Positions 1 to 9,900 of a DNA stretch of 64,000 bases are shown in pieces. The translations under genes and the position numbers were made by a program. The notes beneath the pieces are model-generated. The model saw nothing but the letters and a program-made list of their open reading frames with translations, did not search any database and was not told the DNA's origin. Source of the DNA: Candidatus Thermofonsia Clade 1 bacterium. Lineage in GTDB: Bacteria > Chloroflexota > Anaerolineae > Aggregatilineales > UBA2796. Position 1 is the stretch's first letter; every line of letters begins with the position of its first letter. The DNA is taken from assembly GCA_002794705.1 (NCBI GenBank), contig PGTK01000004.1:124001-188000 (forward strand). The letters are read 5' to 3'.

Positions 1-1
1 C

Positions 2-400
2 TTCACGCTCCCGTTCACGGTCTGGGTGCTGACCTCATTCTTCCGCGCCCTGCCCGCTGAGCTAGAGCAAGCAGCGCTCGTAGACGGCTGCACGCCCTTC
101 CAGACCTTCTACAAAATTCTGCTGCCGCTGACCGCGCCCGCGCTGGTGACCACAGGTCTGCTGGCATTCATTGCAGCATGGAATGAGTACCTGTTCTCCC
201 TCACTTTCACGCTGACTCAGCCCGCTGCGCAAACCGTGACTGTGGCGATCACTAGGTTCACGGGCGTGATCGCACGCAATGAGCCGTTTGGCGAGATCAT
301 GGCAGCCTCTGTGGTGGTGACCGTGCCGCTGATTATATTAGTACTGATCTTCCAGCGGCGCATTGTGCAAGGGCTGACTGCCGGCGCCGTCAAGGGCTGA
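2..400 (+). CDS. Carbohydrate ABC transporter permease, MalG type (5' truncated)
   Basis: C-terminal part of an inner-membrane permease that passes a sugar or similar solute through an ABC importer. The reading frame is open to the left edge of the window, so the true start is outside. The EAA loop that docks the ATPase is visible near the start ([16 protein letters not shown], then FYKILLPL). Two hydrophobic helices follow, and the end is a short basic tail, [15 protein letters not shown], typical of the MalG side of binding-protein-dependent sugar systems. The partner permease and binding protein are presumably upstream. The next gene starts 9 nt downstream. The substrate cannot be told from the sequence. 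Confidence 0.9.
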   Translation, partial: FTLPFTVWVLTSFFRALPAELEQAALVDGCTPFQTFYKILLPLTAPALVTTGLLAFIAAWNEYLFSLTFTLTQPAAQTVTVAITRFTGVIARNEPFGEIMAASVVVTVPLIILVLIFQRRIVQGLTAGAVKG

Positions 401-409
401 ACAAGGCGG

Positions 410-919
410 ATGATCGGCGCGTGGCGGCTCTTACGCCTGAGCCTGATCGGGCTGATCGCAGGCGGGACGGCGCTGAGCGTCGCTTTGGCGCTCGGCGCCG
501 CCGATCCGCCGCGTCACAGCGCGCTCTACGGCACGCTAGAGGCGCTGGAAGGCACGCTCGAACTGCCCACGCCGCCTTTCACACTGATCGCGCACGGCGC
601 ATGGCGCGAAAGCGCCTCACCGCTCGACTCATGGCACCTGCTCTTCACTGATGGCGAAGGCGCAATCCGCCTCAGGCTCAGTCTGCACGGCGACGGCTCA
701 TTTTCGCTTGCACCGATTCAAGCGGATGCGCACGGCTTCATCCATCTGCGGCGTCCGCCTGAGACGAACGAAATTTGGCTTTACGTCACTGAGAGCGAGG
801 CGATCCTCCGTCTGAATCGTGAGATCGCATGGCAAGGCGCTCTGCCTCATGCCTCGGAAGTGCGCATAGAGAGCGCAAACGCCCTGCGGAGCGCTTCAAT
901 ACGCCTGTACACGCCGTGA
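410..919 (+). CDS. Hypothetical membrane-anchored protein
   Basis: A 169-residue protein that I do not recognise. It has one N-terminal hydrophobic segment (about residues 5-30) acting as signal anchor or signal peptide, then a beta-rich region with alternating polar and hydrophobic residues, suggesting a small extracytoplasmic beta-sandwich like those that bind sugars. It begins 9 nt after the ABC permease on the same strand, so it is probably co-transcribed with the transporter. No catalytic motif is evident. Function unknown. Confidence 0.6.
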   Translation: MIGAWRLLRLSLIGLIAGGTALSVALALGAADPPRHSALYGTLEALEGTLELPTPPFTLIAHGAWRESASPLDSWHLLFTDGEGAIRLRLSLHGDGSFSLAPIQADAHGFIHLRRPPETNEIWLYVTESEAILRLNREIAWQGALPHASEVRIESANALRSASIRLYTP

Positions 920-925
920 CGCGCC

Positions 926-1957
926 TCAGTCGGAGTCCTGAATAAACGGGCGGAAGCACGCCTCAATCTGAGCAAGCGACTCAGTCCGCACAAGGCTATC
1001 GCGCAGCGCCGCGGCATATCGCGTGCCAAGATGGTACTTGGTCAGTTGCCCGCGCAGCTCCAGACACGCCTGCTTTTCAGGCAATTTTGTCCGTGAGAGG
1101 GCTAAACGGGCATGTTGCACGGCAAGCTGAGCGATCTCGTGCGGCGTCGGCTCTGGGAGGCGTTCGCCCGTGCGAATGTAATGCGCAATGTGCTTGAACA
1201 GCCACGGCTTGCCCAAAGCGCCACGCCCGATCATCACAGCGTCGCAGCCCGTCTCGCGGAACATGCGGATCGCGTCATCCGCATCGCGCACATCGCCATT
1301 GCCGATCACGGGAATGCGCACAGCCTCTTTTACTTGCCTGATGATCGCCCAATCGGCTGTCCCGCTGAAGCCCTGTGCTGCTGTGCGCGCATGGGCAGCT
1401 ATCGCCTGCACGCCCGCCTGCTCCGCCGCCTTAGCGAACGGCACAGCCGTGAGCGTCTGGGCGTCCCAGCCGGCGCGCACCTTGACTGTGACAGGCACAT
1501 CTACAGCGCGCACCACAGCCTCCACCACGCGAGTCGCCGTGCAGACATCGCGCAAAAGCGCCGCGCCCGCGCCCGTCTTAGCTACCTTCGGCACCCAGCA
1601 GCCCATGTTTATATCCACAATGCTGGCGCCACGATCCACTACAAAGCGCGCTGCCTCCGCCATCATGACAGGATCGCTGCCGTAAAGCTGCACAGCGAAG
1701 GGAAACTCATCAGGCGACCAGTCCAGCATGTCGTAGGTCTTACGGCTTTTGTAGTGAATGGCTTGGCTGCTGAGCAACTCCGTACAGACTAAGCCACAAT
1801 CGCCCTGCAGACGGCACAAAGCGCGCAGTGCGTAGCTGGTCTGCCCTGCCATAGGCGCAAGCGTCAAGGGAGTCTCAATGCGAATCGCACCAACGTAGAA
1901 CGGCGCAAACGCGACGGGCGATTGGTGAGTCCGCTCAGGAGCGACTGGAGTCAACAT
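926..1957 (-). CDS. dusB: tRNA-dihydrouridine synthase, DusB-like
   Basis: FMN- and NADPH-dependent enzyme that reduces uridine to dihydrouridine in the tRNA D-loop. Family landmarks are present: LAPMAGQTSYALRALCR (about 33-49), VQLYGSDP (about 89-96), NMGC (catalytic Cys120), KTGAGAALLRD, VKVRAGWD, AHARTAAQGFSG, GNGDV and GRGALGKPW, the last ones being FMN phosphate and tRNA contacts. Length of 343 is normal. The usual GCP motif reads GCW here, a small deviation beside the catalytic Cys. The start follows the stop of the upstream methyltransferase by 2 nt, so the two are translationally coupled. The exact Dus subclass (DusB) is inferred. Confidence 0.92.
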   Translation of the reverse strand: MLTPVAPERTHQSPVAFAPFYVGAIRIETPLTLAPMAGQTSYALRALCRLQGDCGLVCTELLSSQAIHYKSRKTYDMLDWSPDEFPFAVQLYGSDPVMMAEAARFVVDRGASIVDINMGCWVPKVAKTGAGAALLRDVCTATRVVEAVVRAVDVPVTVKVRAGWDAQTLTAVPFAKAAEQAGVQAIAAHARTAAQGFSGTADWAIIRQVKEAVRIPVIGNGDVRDADDAIRMFRETGCDAVMIGRGALGKPWLFKHIAHYIRTGERLPEPTPHEIAQLAVQHARLALSRTKLPEKQACLELRGQLTKYHLGTRYAAALRDSLVRTESLAQIEACFRPFIQDSD

Positions 1958-1959
1958 GG

Positions 1960-2424
1960 CTAGTAAATGAACGGGATCAGCTTTTTGACGCGGCGGCGGT
2001 AGTCAGCGTACTCAGGATACTGCGCCTGCAGCCAGAGCTCCTCTTGCGCCGCCTTGCGATCGAAAAATACACCCAAGGCAAAACTGAGCGCAAGCGCCAC
2101 GAGGCTGGTCTGCCACAACGACCAGCCGAAGGCGCATAGAATCACGCCGCAATACATTGGATGCCGCACAACGCGGTAAATGCCACGCGCCGTCATGAAA
2201 CCATCAGGCTTGGGCTTGGGGAAGATGGTCAAATTCCTGCCTAAGTAGAGCGCTGCAATGCCCACGACCAGCAGTCCAAGCGCGCCAAGCAGCAAGCCGA
2301 GCGCCTGCGCCAAATCCGCCACAGGTGCCGACCACGCTTCAGGGACAAGGATCGGCGCGAAAACGAGCGCCGTGAGCAAGATCAGCTGCAAAACGACCCA
2401 AAACTCGCCGCGTCCGCTTGTCAT
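1960..2424 (-). CDS. Isoprenylcysteine carboxyl methyltransferase (ICMT/PEMT)-family membrane protein
   Basis: A 154-residue integral membrane protein with four hydrophobic segments and the C-terminal ICMT/PEMT signature: GIYRVVRHPMYCG (the RHPxY core), then a pair of helices, then E..L...YP.Y..Y...V..LIPFIY. The family methylates small hydrophobic or membrane substrates with S-adenosylmethionine; bacterial substrates are mostly unknown. It lies directly between the upstream hypothetical (12 nt gap) and dusB (2 nt gap), so it is a member of the same minus-strand operon. Confidence 0.85.
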   Translation of the reverse strand: MTSGRGEFWVVLQLILLTALVFAPILVPEAWSAPVADLAQALGLLLGALGLLVVGIAALYLGRNLTIFPKPKPDGFMTARGIYRVVRHPMYCGVILCAFGWSLWQTSLVALALSFALGVFFDRKAAQEELWLQAQYPEYADYRRRVKKLIPFIY

Positions 2425-2436
2425 CTCAGCACCACG

Positions 2437-2880
2437 CTACTCATCCACCACTGGACGAATGCCCTTATAAACCGTCGGGCTGGAGAGTGTGCGCAAAATC
2501 AGCTGCGGGCTACGGCGCGGCAAATAGCGGCTGAGCTCCTCAGGCGAGAGCGGCTTGTTGCCATTTGCCAAAAAGACGCGGAAAATTGCGTCTACAAGCG
2601 GCGTATGCTCATTAAGAAAGTTCGGATCGTCAGCAGCTTGTGTGATGGCGTGCTGTAGCGCGTCAAGACGGCGCACTTCTGCTGTCTCTGGATCGATCCA
2701 GTCAATCAGCTCTTGCGGCACGCCGCTCTCAAACTGAGCGCGTTTCTCCGGCGGCAAATGGCTGATCAAATATGCTCTCAAATCACGATTTTCGCGCCGC
2801 CACCAGTCATAATCTATATGAAACTTCGTTTCGAGCGTCGGCTTGAGGCGGCTGCTGGGCGGACGAGGAACGCTAGTCAA
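2437..2880 (-). CDS. Conserved hypothetical protein with possible C-terminal winged helix
   Basis: A 147-residue soluble protein without a recognised family. The N-terminus has an aromatic, charged stretch (IDYDWWRRENRDLRAYL). The C-terminal half, about residues 95-147, has the length pattern of a winged helix: helix (PLVDAIFRVFLANG), helix (SPEELSRYL), helix (SPQLILRTLSS), then a short strand (YKGIRPV). The neighbouring upstream gene ends in a comparable segment, and the two genes are 26 nt apart on the same strand, so they probably act together. Function unknown. Confidence 0.6.
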   Translation of the reverse strand: MTSVPRPPSSRLKPTLETKFHIDYDWWRRENRDLRAYLISHLPPEKRAQFESGVPQELIDWIDPETAEVRRLDALQHAITQAADDPNFLNEHTPLVDAIFRVFLANGNKPLSPEELSRYLPRRSPQLILRTLSSPTVYKGIRPVVDE

Positions 2881-2906
2881 GGAAAGCCTCTTTTCTCAGA
2901 AATGCA

Positions 2907-4496
2907 CTAGTTCTGGGCGCTGCCAGGCGCCATACGCCAATAGCCATTGCCCACTGGCTCAAACTCAGGGCGTGCGCTCAACGTAGCGAAGATCGGCGCG
3001 GGCGGGCAACGCCGCATAATGTTCACAGCGCTGTAGAGCGTCTTGGCATGGACAGTTTGCTGCGGCATTAGGCGCGCTAATTCGGGCAAGAGGTCGCTGA
3101 GGATATCGCTGAGCGAGCGGCGGCGGCTGCGCGTAATGCTCCAGACCTCATCCACGCCATCAATATCTTCAGCGCCTAAAATCATCAGTTCATCGTATTC
3201 GGCGCCAATCGAGCGTTTGAAGTTCTCAAAGCGCAGCCGACCGCCACTCGGAATGGCTAGACGGATGTACTCCGTGCGCGGGCGGTGCGCCTTGAAATCT
3301 ATCACGAACTGAGAGGGATGCTCAGTGGCGCGGAAGGTCAGGTGGGCGCCGATGGGCAACTTATGGCGGCGATAGAAATCGTTCAAGCCGCACAGGTAGC
3401 GCCCCTCGCGCACTACCCACGCGCTGAAGCGCTCTTCAGTCTGTCCATCAATCAGCGTGATGAGCAGGCGCTGAGTCTCAGTGGCAGGCGGCAACATGGA
3501 CTCAAGATAGATGTTCATTGGCAGAGTCCCCATGCGCCGATGCGGATAGATCAGGCGGATGTGGACTTCGCGGGGCGGCTTGGGCAAGGGCGGCAGATCA
3601 GAGAATTCATCGCCCAGCTCGATCTCAAACTCGCGTAGCTCAGGCGTGAGCAGGCGCTCATCATGGCTGATCGGCTGATATTCGAGGCGCGGCGGAATTT
3701 GTTGTACCTCAGGCGGCTCAAGACGGCGCAAAAACCAGCGCACGTCGCCATCAGCGCCGACGTTATCAAAGCGCTCATCTTGGCTCAGCGCCACATTCAG
3801 GGAGAAAGCGCGCAACGGCGTAGGCAATTCAGGCGCAAAGTCGAGATCGGGCAGGAGTTCCTCAGCAGAGGCAGGTCCGCCCTCGCGCAAATCCAAGACT
3901 GCCTCAGCCAGATGCAGGTGCGCCACGCTTGCCTCCACTAGAAGGCTGCGCACGAACCAATAGCCGCCCATATAGACCGCTTCTGGCTCATCCACAAGGC
4001 GTGCCTCTAGCGCCTCGACAATGGACTCGCCATATTGCTCGAAGATCGCCTCTGGGCTGGGCTGCACGGCGTTGAGCAGCGCGTTCAAATCGTGCGTGAC
4101 CTCATTCAGCGGGTGTGGCGTGCGCAAATCGGCGGCAAATTCGCGGCGTTTTTCGCCAAAGGCGACCTCAATCACGTTGAACTGCCCATGTTCGGGGTTA
4201 TGCCCCTCGCGGATGCCGACTACTTTGCCGCTGGCGAAGTTAAGGGCAGGGAAGATCAGCTCCTGCCCAACTTCGTAGTGCTTGGCGGGCTGAAAGAGCG
4301 TGACATTCGCCAATTGCTTGCGGAACTGCTCAAACTCGGCGGTAAGGCGCCGCTTGATGAAGAAAAGGGCAACTTCCCGCGTGGTGAGCGGCTGTTCAGT
4401 CTCTAAAAAGTGGGCGAAAAGCGCCTCAATATCTGCGCGTGTGACCTTCAAGTTGGTCGTCCAGTAAGCAGCGCTCTGAGTTTGCGGTTGCAGCAC
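2907..4496 (-). CDS. Conserved hypothetical protein, 529 aa, wHTH-like ends
   Basis: Large soluble acidic protein that I do not recognise. It starts at GTG (4496) with a GGAGG about 12 nt upstream. The N-terminus (about 18-60) looks helical and winged-helix-like (ADIEALFAHFLETEQPLTTREVALFFIKRRL). The middle holds beta-rich segments with positively charged strands (VHIRLIYPHRRMGTLPMNIYLES). The C-terminal 60 residues (TLYSAVNIMRRCPPAPIFATLS, then FEPVGNGYWRM) resemble the HARE-HTH/wHTH pattern found in some DNA- and nuclease-associated proteins. That likeness is an inference by eye. It is followed 26 nt later by the 147-aa protein with a similar tail. Confidence 0.55.
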   Translation of the reverse strand: MLQPQTQSAAYWTTNLKVTRADIEALFAHFLETEQPLTTREVALFFIKRRLTAEFEQFRKQLANVTLFQPAKHYEVGQELIFPALNFASGKVVGIREGHNPEHGQFNVIEVAFGEKRREFAADLRTPHPLNEVTHDLNALLNAVQPSPEAIFEQYGESIVEALEARLVDEPEAVYMGGYWFVRSLLVEASVAHLHLAEAVLDLREGGPASAEELLPDLDFAPELPTPLRAFSLNVALSQDERFDNVGADGDVRWFLRRLEPPEVQQIPPRLEYQPISHDERLLTPELREFEIELGDEFSDLPPLPKPPREVHIRLIYPHRRMGTLPMNIYLESMLPPATETQRLLITLIDGQTEERFSAWVVREGRYLCGLNDFYRRHKLPIGAHLTFRATEHPSQFVIDFKAHRPRTEYIRLAIPSGGRLRFENFKRSIGAEYDELMILGAEDIDGVDEVWSITRSRRRSLSDILSDLLPELARLMPQQTVHAKTLYSAVNIMRRCPPAPIFATLSARPEFEPVGNGYWRMAPGSAQN

Positions 4497-4609
4497 GCAG
4501 TTAAGCCTCCAGCAGGTCTGTTAGCGAGGCACAGCTCGCCCCAGTCAGCTTCAATTATAGTCAGGGCAGGCGCGGGATGCAAAAGGCGCGCTCTACTCTC
4601 TGACACGCA

Positions 4610-4636
4610 AACAGGTAGGCGCATTGCCTACCTGTT
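4610..4636 (-). terminator. Hairpin downstream of tRNA-Pro
   Basis: Perfect 11-bp inverted repeat (AACAGGTAGGC / GCCTACCTGTT) around a 5-nt loop, 7 nt beyond the 3' end of the minus-strand tRNA gene. The stretch after the stem on the minus strand (TTTGCGTG) is only weakly T-rich, so it may be a processing or weak termination structure. Confidence 0.55.
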
Positions 4637-4643
4637 ACGAAAG

Positions 4644-4717
<74 letters not shown>

Positions 4718-4767
4718 ATCAGCCTTCTCAGTATAACATAGCGCCCAAGAGCGCACAAGAGCGAACT

Positions 4768-5751
4768 TCACATCTCTGGCACGGGCAGACCAAGCGCCTT
4801 GTAGCGCCGCTCCGCCTCATACAGGTAGCCTGAACCGCGTGCGCGCAGGGTCATGCGCTGCGAGTAGCGCTTCAAATGCAGCCCAGCGGCGTGATAGGCT
4901 TGCGCCACATGCAGACTGCGCGCCCGTCCGCGTGCTGACATGAGCGCACGCTCAAAGGCATCTTCGGCGGCAGCTTGCTGGCTGCGATCCGCCTCAAGCG
5001 CTTGCCCTAGCGTCACATAGAGCGCTGAGAGCAAGCGCAAATCGCCGCCATAGTTCACGGCATTCAAGCCGTTGTAACAGTGTCTCGCGGCTAGGCGCGG
5101 CGTCCCTTCTGCGAGGGCAGCGCGCCCACGTAGCCAGTGATATTCAGGCGCCAGCCACGCCAAATTGCGCTCTGTAATCAGCCCATCAGCCTGTTTGAGA
5201 AAATCGGCGGCGCGGCGCGGGTCGCCCATGCCGATTGCCGCGTGCGCTTGCGCCAAAAGACTCTCAACATAGGCGTGCCAAATGTTGTGACCTCGAAAGA
5301 GCGGCGCCGCTGCTACCGCTTGCTGTTGCGCCATGCTGAAGTTGCTCAGATCGAGGAAATACTCACGCGCCCTCAGATGTTGTACCCATGCGACGCTCAG
5401 ATCGTTGTTGTGGCGCCTGAGGATCAGCTCAGCTTGCGCGAACAGCTCATGTGCTGCAGCATACTGCCCGATGTAGCACAGCACTGCGCCCTGCAAACTC
5501 AGTAGATAGCCCACCGGTTCAGCAAGATGATTATCGCTGGCGCAATGGAGCGCTTTCTGAAGCGCCTCTAGTGCCGACTCAGGCTCGCCAAGCGCCCAAT
5601 GCAGCCCTGCCAACTCACAGTAGCGCTCAAAGGTGAGGTCGCTGCTCAGCAGAGCGACCTGCTCCGCGTCAAGCGCCTCACGGCGCTTTTCTAGCGTGGC
5701 AGGATCAGCTGTTGGCTGAAAGGGGATCATTATTTCGGTCACAGATGGCAT
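4768..5751 (-). CDS. Tetratricopeptide-repeat protein
   Basis: A 327-residue soluble protein made almost entirely of helix-turn-helix TPR units. Recognisable ones include YCELAGLHWALGEPESALEA (about 44-63), GAVLCYIGQYAAAHELF, YHWLRGRAALAEGTPRLAA and ALYVTLGQALEADRSQQAA. The pattern of small residues at TPR positions 8 and 20 and Ala/Pro at the ends fits. No enzymatic domain or membrane segment. It is probably a scaffold for protein contacts; the partners cannot be deduced because the gene stands alone between the tRNA and a divergent threonine aldolase. Confidence 0.8.
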   Translation of the reverse strand: MPSVTEIMIPFQPTADPATLEKRREALDAEQVALLSSDLTFERYCELAGLHWALGEPESALEALQKALHCASDNHLAEPVGYLLSLQGAVLCYIGQYAAAHELFAQAELILRRHNNDLSVAWVQHLRAREYFLDLSNFSMAQQQAVAAAPLFRGHNIWHAYVESLLAQAHAAIGMGDPRRAADFLKQADGLITERNLAWLAPEYHWLRGRAALAEGTPRLAARHCYNGLNAVNYGGDLRLLSALYVTLGQALEADRSQQAAAEDAFERALMSARGRARSLHVAQAYHAAGLHLKRYSQRMTLRARGSGYLYEAERRYKALGLPVPEM

Positions 5752-5943
5752 AAGATTGGCAGTCTCCGCTGTGTGCGCACGGCAAGCCCAGTCAAATAAT
5801 TTGTTAAGCGCTTATAGACATATTCAGACAAATCTTATCAAGAGCATGGCAGTAAATAACTTGCCTGTCAAGCCTGAAAAGTGTAAAGAGCGCGCCCAAT
5901 GCTATAATAACGCATCACACAAGCACAGAGAGGCGATTTTAGC

Positions 5944-6987
5944 ATGGATACAATTGATCTTCGCTCAGATACCGTGACGCATCCCACTTCTGCCATGCGC
6001 GCCGCCATGGCTGCCGCTCCCGTCGGCGATGATGTCTACGATGAAGACCCGACCGTTCACGCCCTGCAAGATTACGCCGCCGAATTGCTGGGCAAAGAGG
6101 CAGCGCTGTTCTTGCCGACTGCCACTATGGGCAACCTTGCCGCTGTGCTGACCCACTGTGCGCGCGGCGAGGAGGTTATCCTCTCACACAAGGCGCACAT
6201 TTTTGAGTATGAGCAGGGCGGCGCCTCAGCCTTGGGCGGCGTGGTCTACCGCACCTTGCCCGTCAACTTCGACGGCACGCTCGATCTCGCTGCCATTCAA
6301 GCCGCTATTCGCCCTGAGGATGTCCATTTTGCCCGCCCACGCCTGATCTGCCTTGAAAATACCGTGAACGGCTGCGGCGGTACAGCTATCTCTCCTGAAT
6401 ATACCGACGCTGTTGGCGCTTTGGCACGCCAACACGGCCTCAAACTGCACGTTGACGGCGCACGGCTGTTCAATGCAGCAGCCGCGCTGAATGTTGCGCC
6501 TGAGCGCCTTGTGCGCGCCGCCGACTCTGTGCAGCTATGTTTGAGCAAAGGGTTGTGCGCGCCCTTGGGTGCCTTGTTAGTCGGCACGCGAGAGTTTATC
6601 ACACAGGCGCGGCGCGTGCGAAAAGTGCTGGGCGGCGGGATGCGGCAAGCGGGCGTGGTCGCAGCGGCGGGCTTGCTTGCCCTGCAGCAAATGCGCGACC
6701 GTCTGAGCGAAGATCACTACACGGCTCAGCTGCTGGCGGATGGTCTAGCCGAGATTGAGGGCATTCGCGTTGAGCCTGTCCATATTCGCACGAACATGGT
6801 CTTTTTTCACCTGCCTGAGGGCATGGACTCAGCTGCTTTTGTAGCTGAACTCAAGGCGCGCAACGTGATCCTGCGCGGCAAATCGCCTTTCCGCCTTGTG
6901 ACGCACTATTACATCACGCCGGAGCGCGTCCGCTATGCCCTGAGCGCCATGCGCGAGGTATTAGCGCTGCTGCGCGTTGCCGCCTGA
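5944..6987 (+). CDS. ltaE: Low-specificity L-threonine aldolase
   Basis: PLP enzyme that cleaves L-threonine or L-allo-threonine to glycine and acetaldehyde. The start is the classic IDLRSDTVTHPTSAMRAAM, followed by GDDVYDEDPTV, the aspartate that holds the PLP ring nitrogen (HVDGARLFNA), and the internal aldimine lysine K202 in LCLSKGLCAPLG. Length 347 is typical. A TATAAT box at 5903-5908 and a GAGAGG about 11 nt before the ATG support this start, though no good -35 is visible. The PBP gene starts 7 nt after its stop, so the two are probably co-transcribed. Confidence 0.95.
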   Translation: MDTIDLRSDTVTHPTSAMRAAMAAAPVGDDVYDEDPTVHALQDYAAELLGKEAALFLPTATMGNLAAVLTHCARGEEVILSHKAHIFEYEQGGASALGGVVYRTLPVNFDGTLDLAAIQAAIRPEDVHFARPRLICLENTVNGCGGTAISPEYTDAVGALARQHGLKLHVDGARLFNAAAALNVAPERLVRAADSVQLCLSKGLCAPLGALLVGTREFITQARRVRKVLGGGMRQAGVVAAAGLLALQQMRDRLSEDHYTAQLLADGLAEIEGIRVEPVHIRTNMVFFHLPEGMDSAAFVAELKARNVILRGKSPFRLVTHYYITPERVRYALSAMREVLALLRVAA

Positions 6988-6994
6988 GGGAACT

Positions 6995-9900
6995 ATGGCA
7001 AGACTCGGCACATGGCATACCGTCCGTAAGCGCAGAGCGCGCCGCAAAAGTGCTGCACAGACAAAAGCGCGAGGCGCGCTAGGCGTCTTGGCACTTTTGA
7101 TCGGCGGCGCCCTCGTGACGCTTGCCCTTGCCGCGATCAGCGCAACTGCAGCCTTCATCGGTCTCTACAATTTCTACGCTCGTGACCTCCCGCCGCCCTC
7201 TGAGATTGTCAAGGTCAGTGAGCAGTTTGAGACTACGCTGATCTATGACCGCACGGGACAGACCGTGCTATATCAAGTGCTTGATCCAAGCGGCGATAGG
7301 CAGTATGTACCGCTCGATCAGATCGCGCCCGATCTGATCAACGCGACCATTGCCATTGAAGATCGCAGCTTCTACGAGAACCCCGGTTTTGACATACGCG
7401 GCATTCTGCGCGCCCTTTGGCTGACCTTGCAAGGCGACGTGGTGCAAGGCGGCAGCACGATCACACAGCAGCTGGTCAAGAACACGCTGATCGCGCCTGA
7501 AGAGCGGACTCAGCTCTCACAGGCGCGCAAAATCAAAGAGATCATCCTTGCCGCCGAAATCTCACGCCTCTACAGCAAAAATCAGATTCTTGAGTGGTAT
7601 CTGAACACGAATTTCTACGGCAATTTAGCCTATGGCGTCGGCACGGCGGCGCGTGTGTACTTCGGCAAAGCCGCCCGCGACCTCACGCTAGGCGAGGCGG
7701 CAATGTTAGCTGCTATCCCACAGAATCCGCAGCTGAATCCGCTTGACGCGCCTATGGCGGCACGGCAGCGCCAGATCGTGGTGCTTGAGAGCATGGTCGC
7801 AGCGGGATTCATCACGCCTGAGCAAGCCGAACAGGCCGCCGCGCAGCCGATCATCACGCAGCCGCTGACCGAACGCTTCGGGATCGTCGCGCCGCACTTC
7901 GCGCTCTTCGCCCGTGCGCAAGCAGAGCGCCTGCTCGACTCGCAAGGGCTAGATGGGGCGCGCTTAGTGCTGGGCGGCGGTCTGCGCATTTACACCACGC
8001 TCGATCTCGACCTGTACTTTCAAGCGGAGTGCGCTATGCGCGCCCACGTGGAGCGGATTCGCGGCGGCGATCCGCGTGCAGCGCCCAACAGCGGTGAGGG
8101 CAAAGCCTGCCTTGCCGCCGACTATCTGCCCGTGCCGCCGAACTTGCGCTTGGGCGTGCCGCGCAACGTCACCAATGCGGCAAGCGTCCTGATTCGCCCA
8201 CAGACGGGCGAAATTCTGGCAATGGTTGGCAGCCTTGATTACTACGATAGGCGCATTCAAGGCAGTTTCAACGTGGTGGCGCAAGGCTTACGGCAACCTG
8301 CCTCCGCCTTTAAGCCATTCGTCTATGTGGCGGCTTTTGCCGCGCCTGAGGCGCGCTTCACGCCCGCCACCATGCTGCTGGATATCCCAACAACGTTCAA
8401 TCAAGACGGCATTCCCTACACGCCGCGCAACGAAGACGGGCAATTTCGCGGCGTTGTGACCGTCCGCGAGGCGTTAGCCAACTCTTACAACGTGCCAACT
8501 GTACGGACGCTCAGCGCGATCACAATCGGACAAGTCATTCGTACGGCGCGGCAACTCGGTCTGAACACGCTCAACCGTCCCTTAGATGAATACGGGCTAT
8601 CCTTGGCGCTCGGCAGCGCGGAGGTCACGCTGCTTGACCTGACCTACGCCTATACGCCCTTTGCCACGCTTGGCACAATGGCAGGCGCGCCTGTAGCAAA
8701 TCCGCGTGTTGGCTTTCGGGCGCTCGATCCGATTGCAATCCTGCGCATTGAGGATCGCAACGGGCGGATTCTATGGCAATTGGATGAGCAGCGCGGCACG
8801 CTTGCCAAACAAAGCGTGCTACAAGATGCCCTTGCCTACCTGATCACGCACATTCTGTCCGATACGCAAGCGCGCTTGCCCGCCTTTGGCGAAGGCAATG
8901 CCCTGCAGCTCTCGCGCCCTGCTGCCGCCAAAACCGGCACGACAAACGACGTGCGCGACGCCTGGACAGTCGGCTACACGCCTGATTTGGTGATGGGCGT
9001 ATGGGTCGGCAATAACGACAACACGCCAATGGGCGACGATCTCAGCGGCGCGACCGCTGCCGCCCCGATCTGGCACGCCGTGATGGAATACGCCCATCGC
9101 CGCGATAACTTGCCACCACGTGGCTGGCAGGCGCCCAGCACTATTGTCGAGGCGACGGTCTGTCAGCGCAGCGGCTTGCTGCCCACGCCCGATTGTCCGC
9201 GCATGCGCGAGATTTTCTACGCCGATGGCGCCCTCAGCACTGTGCCAACCCAAGCGGATACCTATTGGCGGCGCTACCGCGTGAACAGCCGCAACGGTCT
9301 GCGCGCAACCGCCGAAACGCCACCTGAGCTGATCGCAGAGCGCGTCTACTTCGAATATCCGCCTGAGGCGCAGCTGTGGGCGCGCCAAACGGGTCAGCCT
9401 CTGCCACCGACCGAATACGATACAGCGCGCACAGCCCGCCTGAGCCTTCTGGCAGGCAACCTGAGCGCGCCTCAGAGCCTTGCCCGCGTGCGCGGCGCTG
9501 TGGAAGTGCGCGGACGCCTGCCCCAAGGCAAAATTATCGCCTACCAGCTGGAATACGGCGCAGGAATCAGCCCAGAGCGCTGGTTCGCCCTCCCACTGAT
9601 AGACTCAGCAGCGCGTGGCGAAGATATCCGCCTTGCCATATGGGATACTTCAGCCCTAGACGGTCTCTACACGCTGCGCCTGAGCATGGTGCTGGACGAT
9701 CAGAGCTTTCAAGCGCACACGGTCCAAGTGACGGTGGACAATCAGCCGCCGAGCGTCCAATGGATCGCGCCCCTGCCAAACGACGCAATCAATGCAAGCG
9801 TCGGCGTGGTGCCGCTGATGATCAGCGCTGCAGATAACGTCGAAATCGCCTACGTGGAATTTTTCTGGAATGGGACGGTCATTGCGCGAGTGGATCAGCC

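Noticed and set aside
1112..1792. 226-aa plus-strand ORF
   Set aside because: Lies entirely antisense to the well-supported tRNA-dihydrouridine synthase; low-complexity Arg/His-rich product typical of a shadow frame in GC-rich DNA.
8819..9526. 235-aa minus-strand ORF inside the PBP gene
   Set aside because: Overlaps the transpeptidase domain with all motifs intact; no ribosome site or family likeness.
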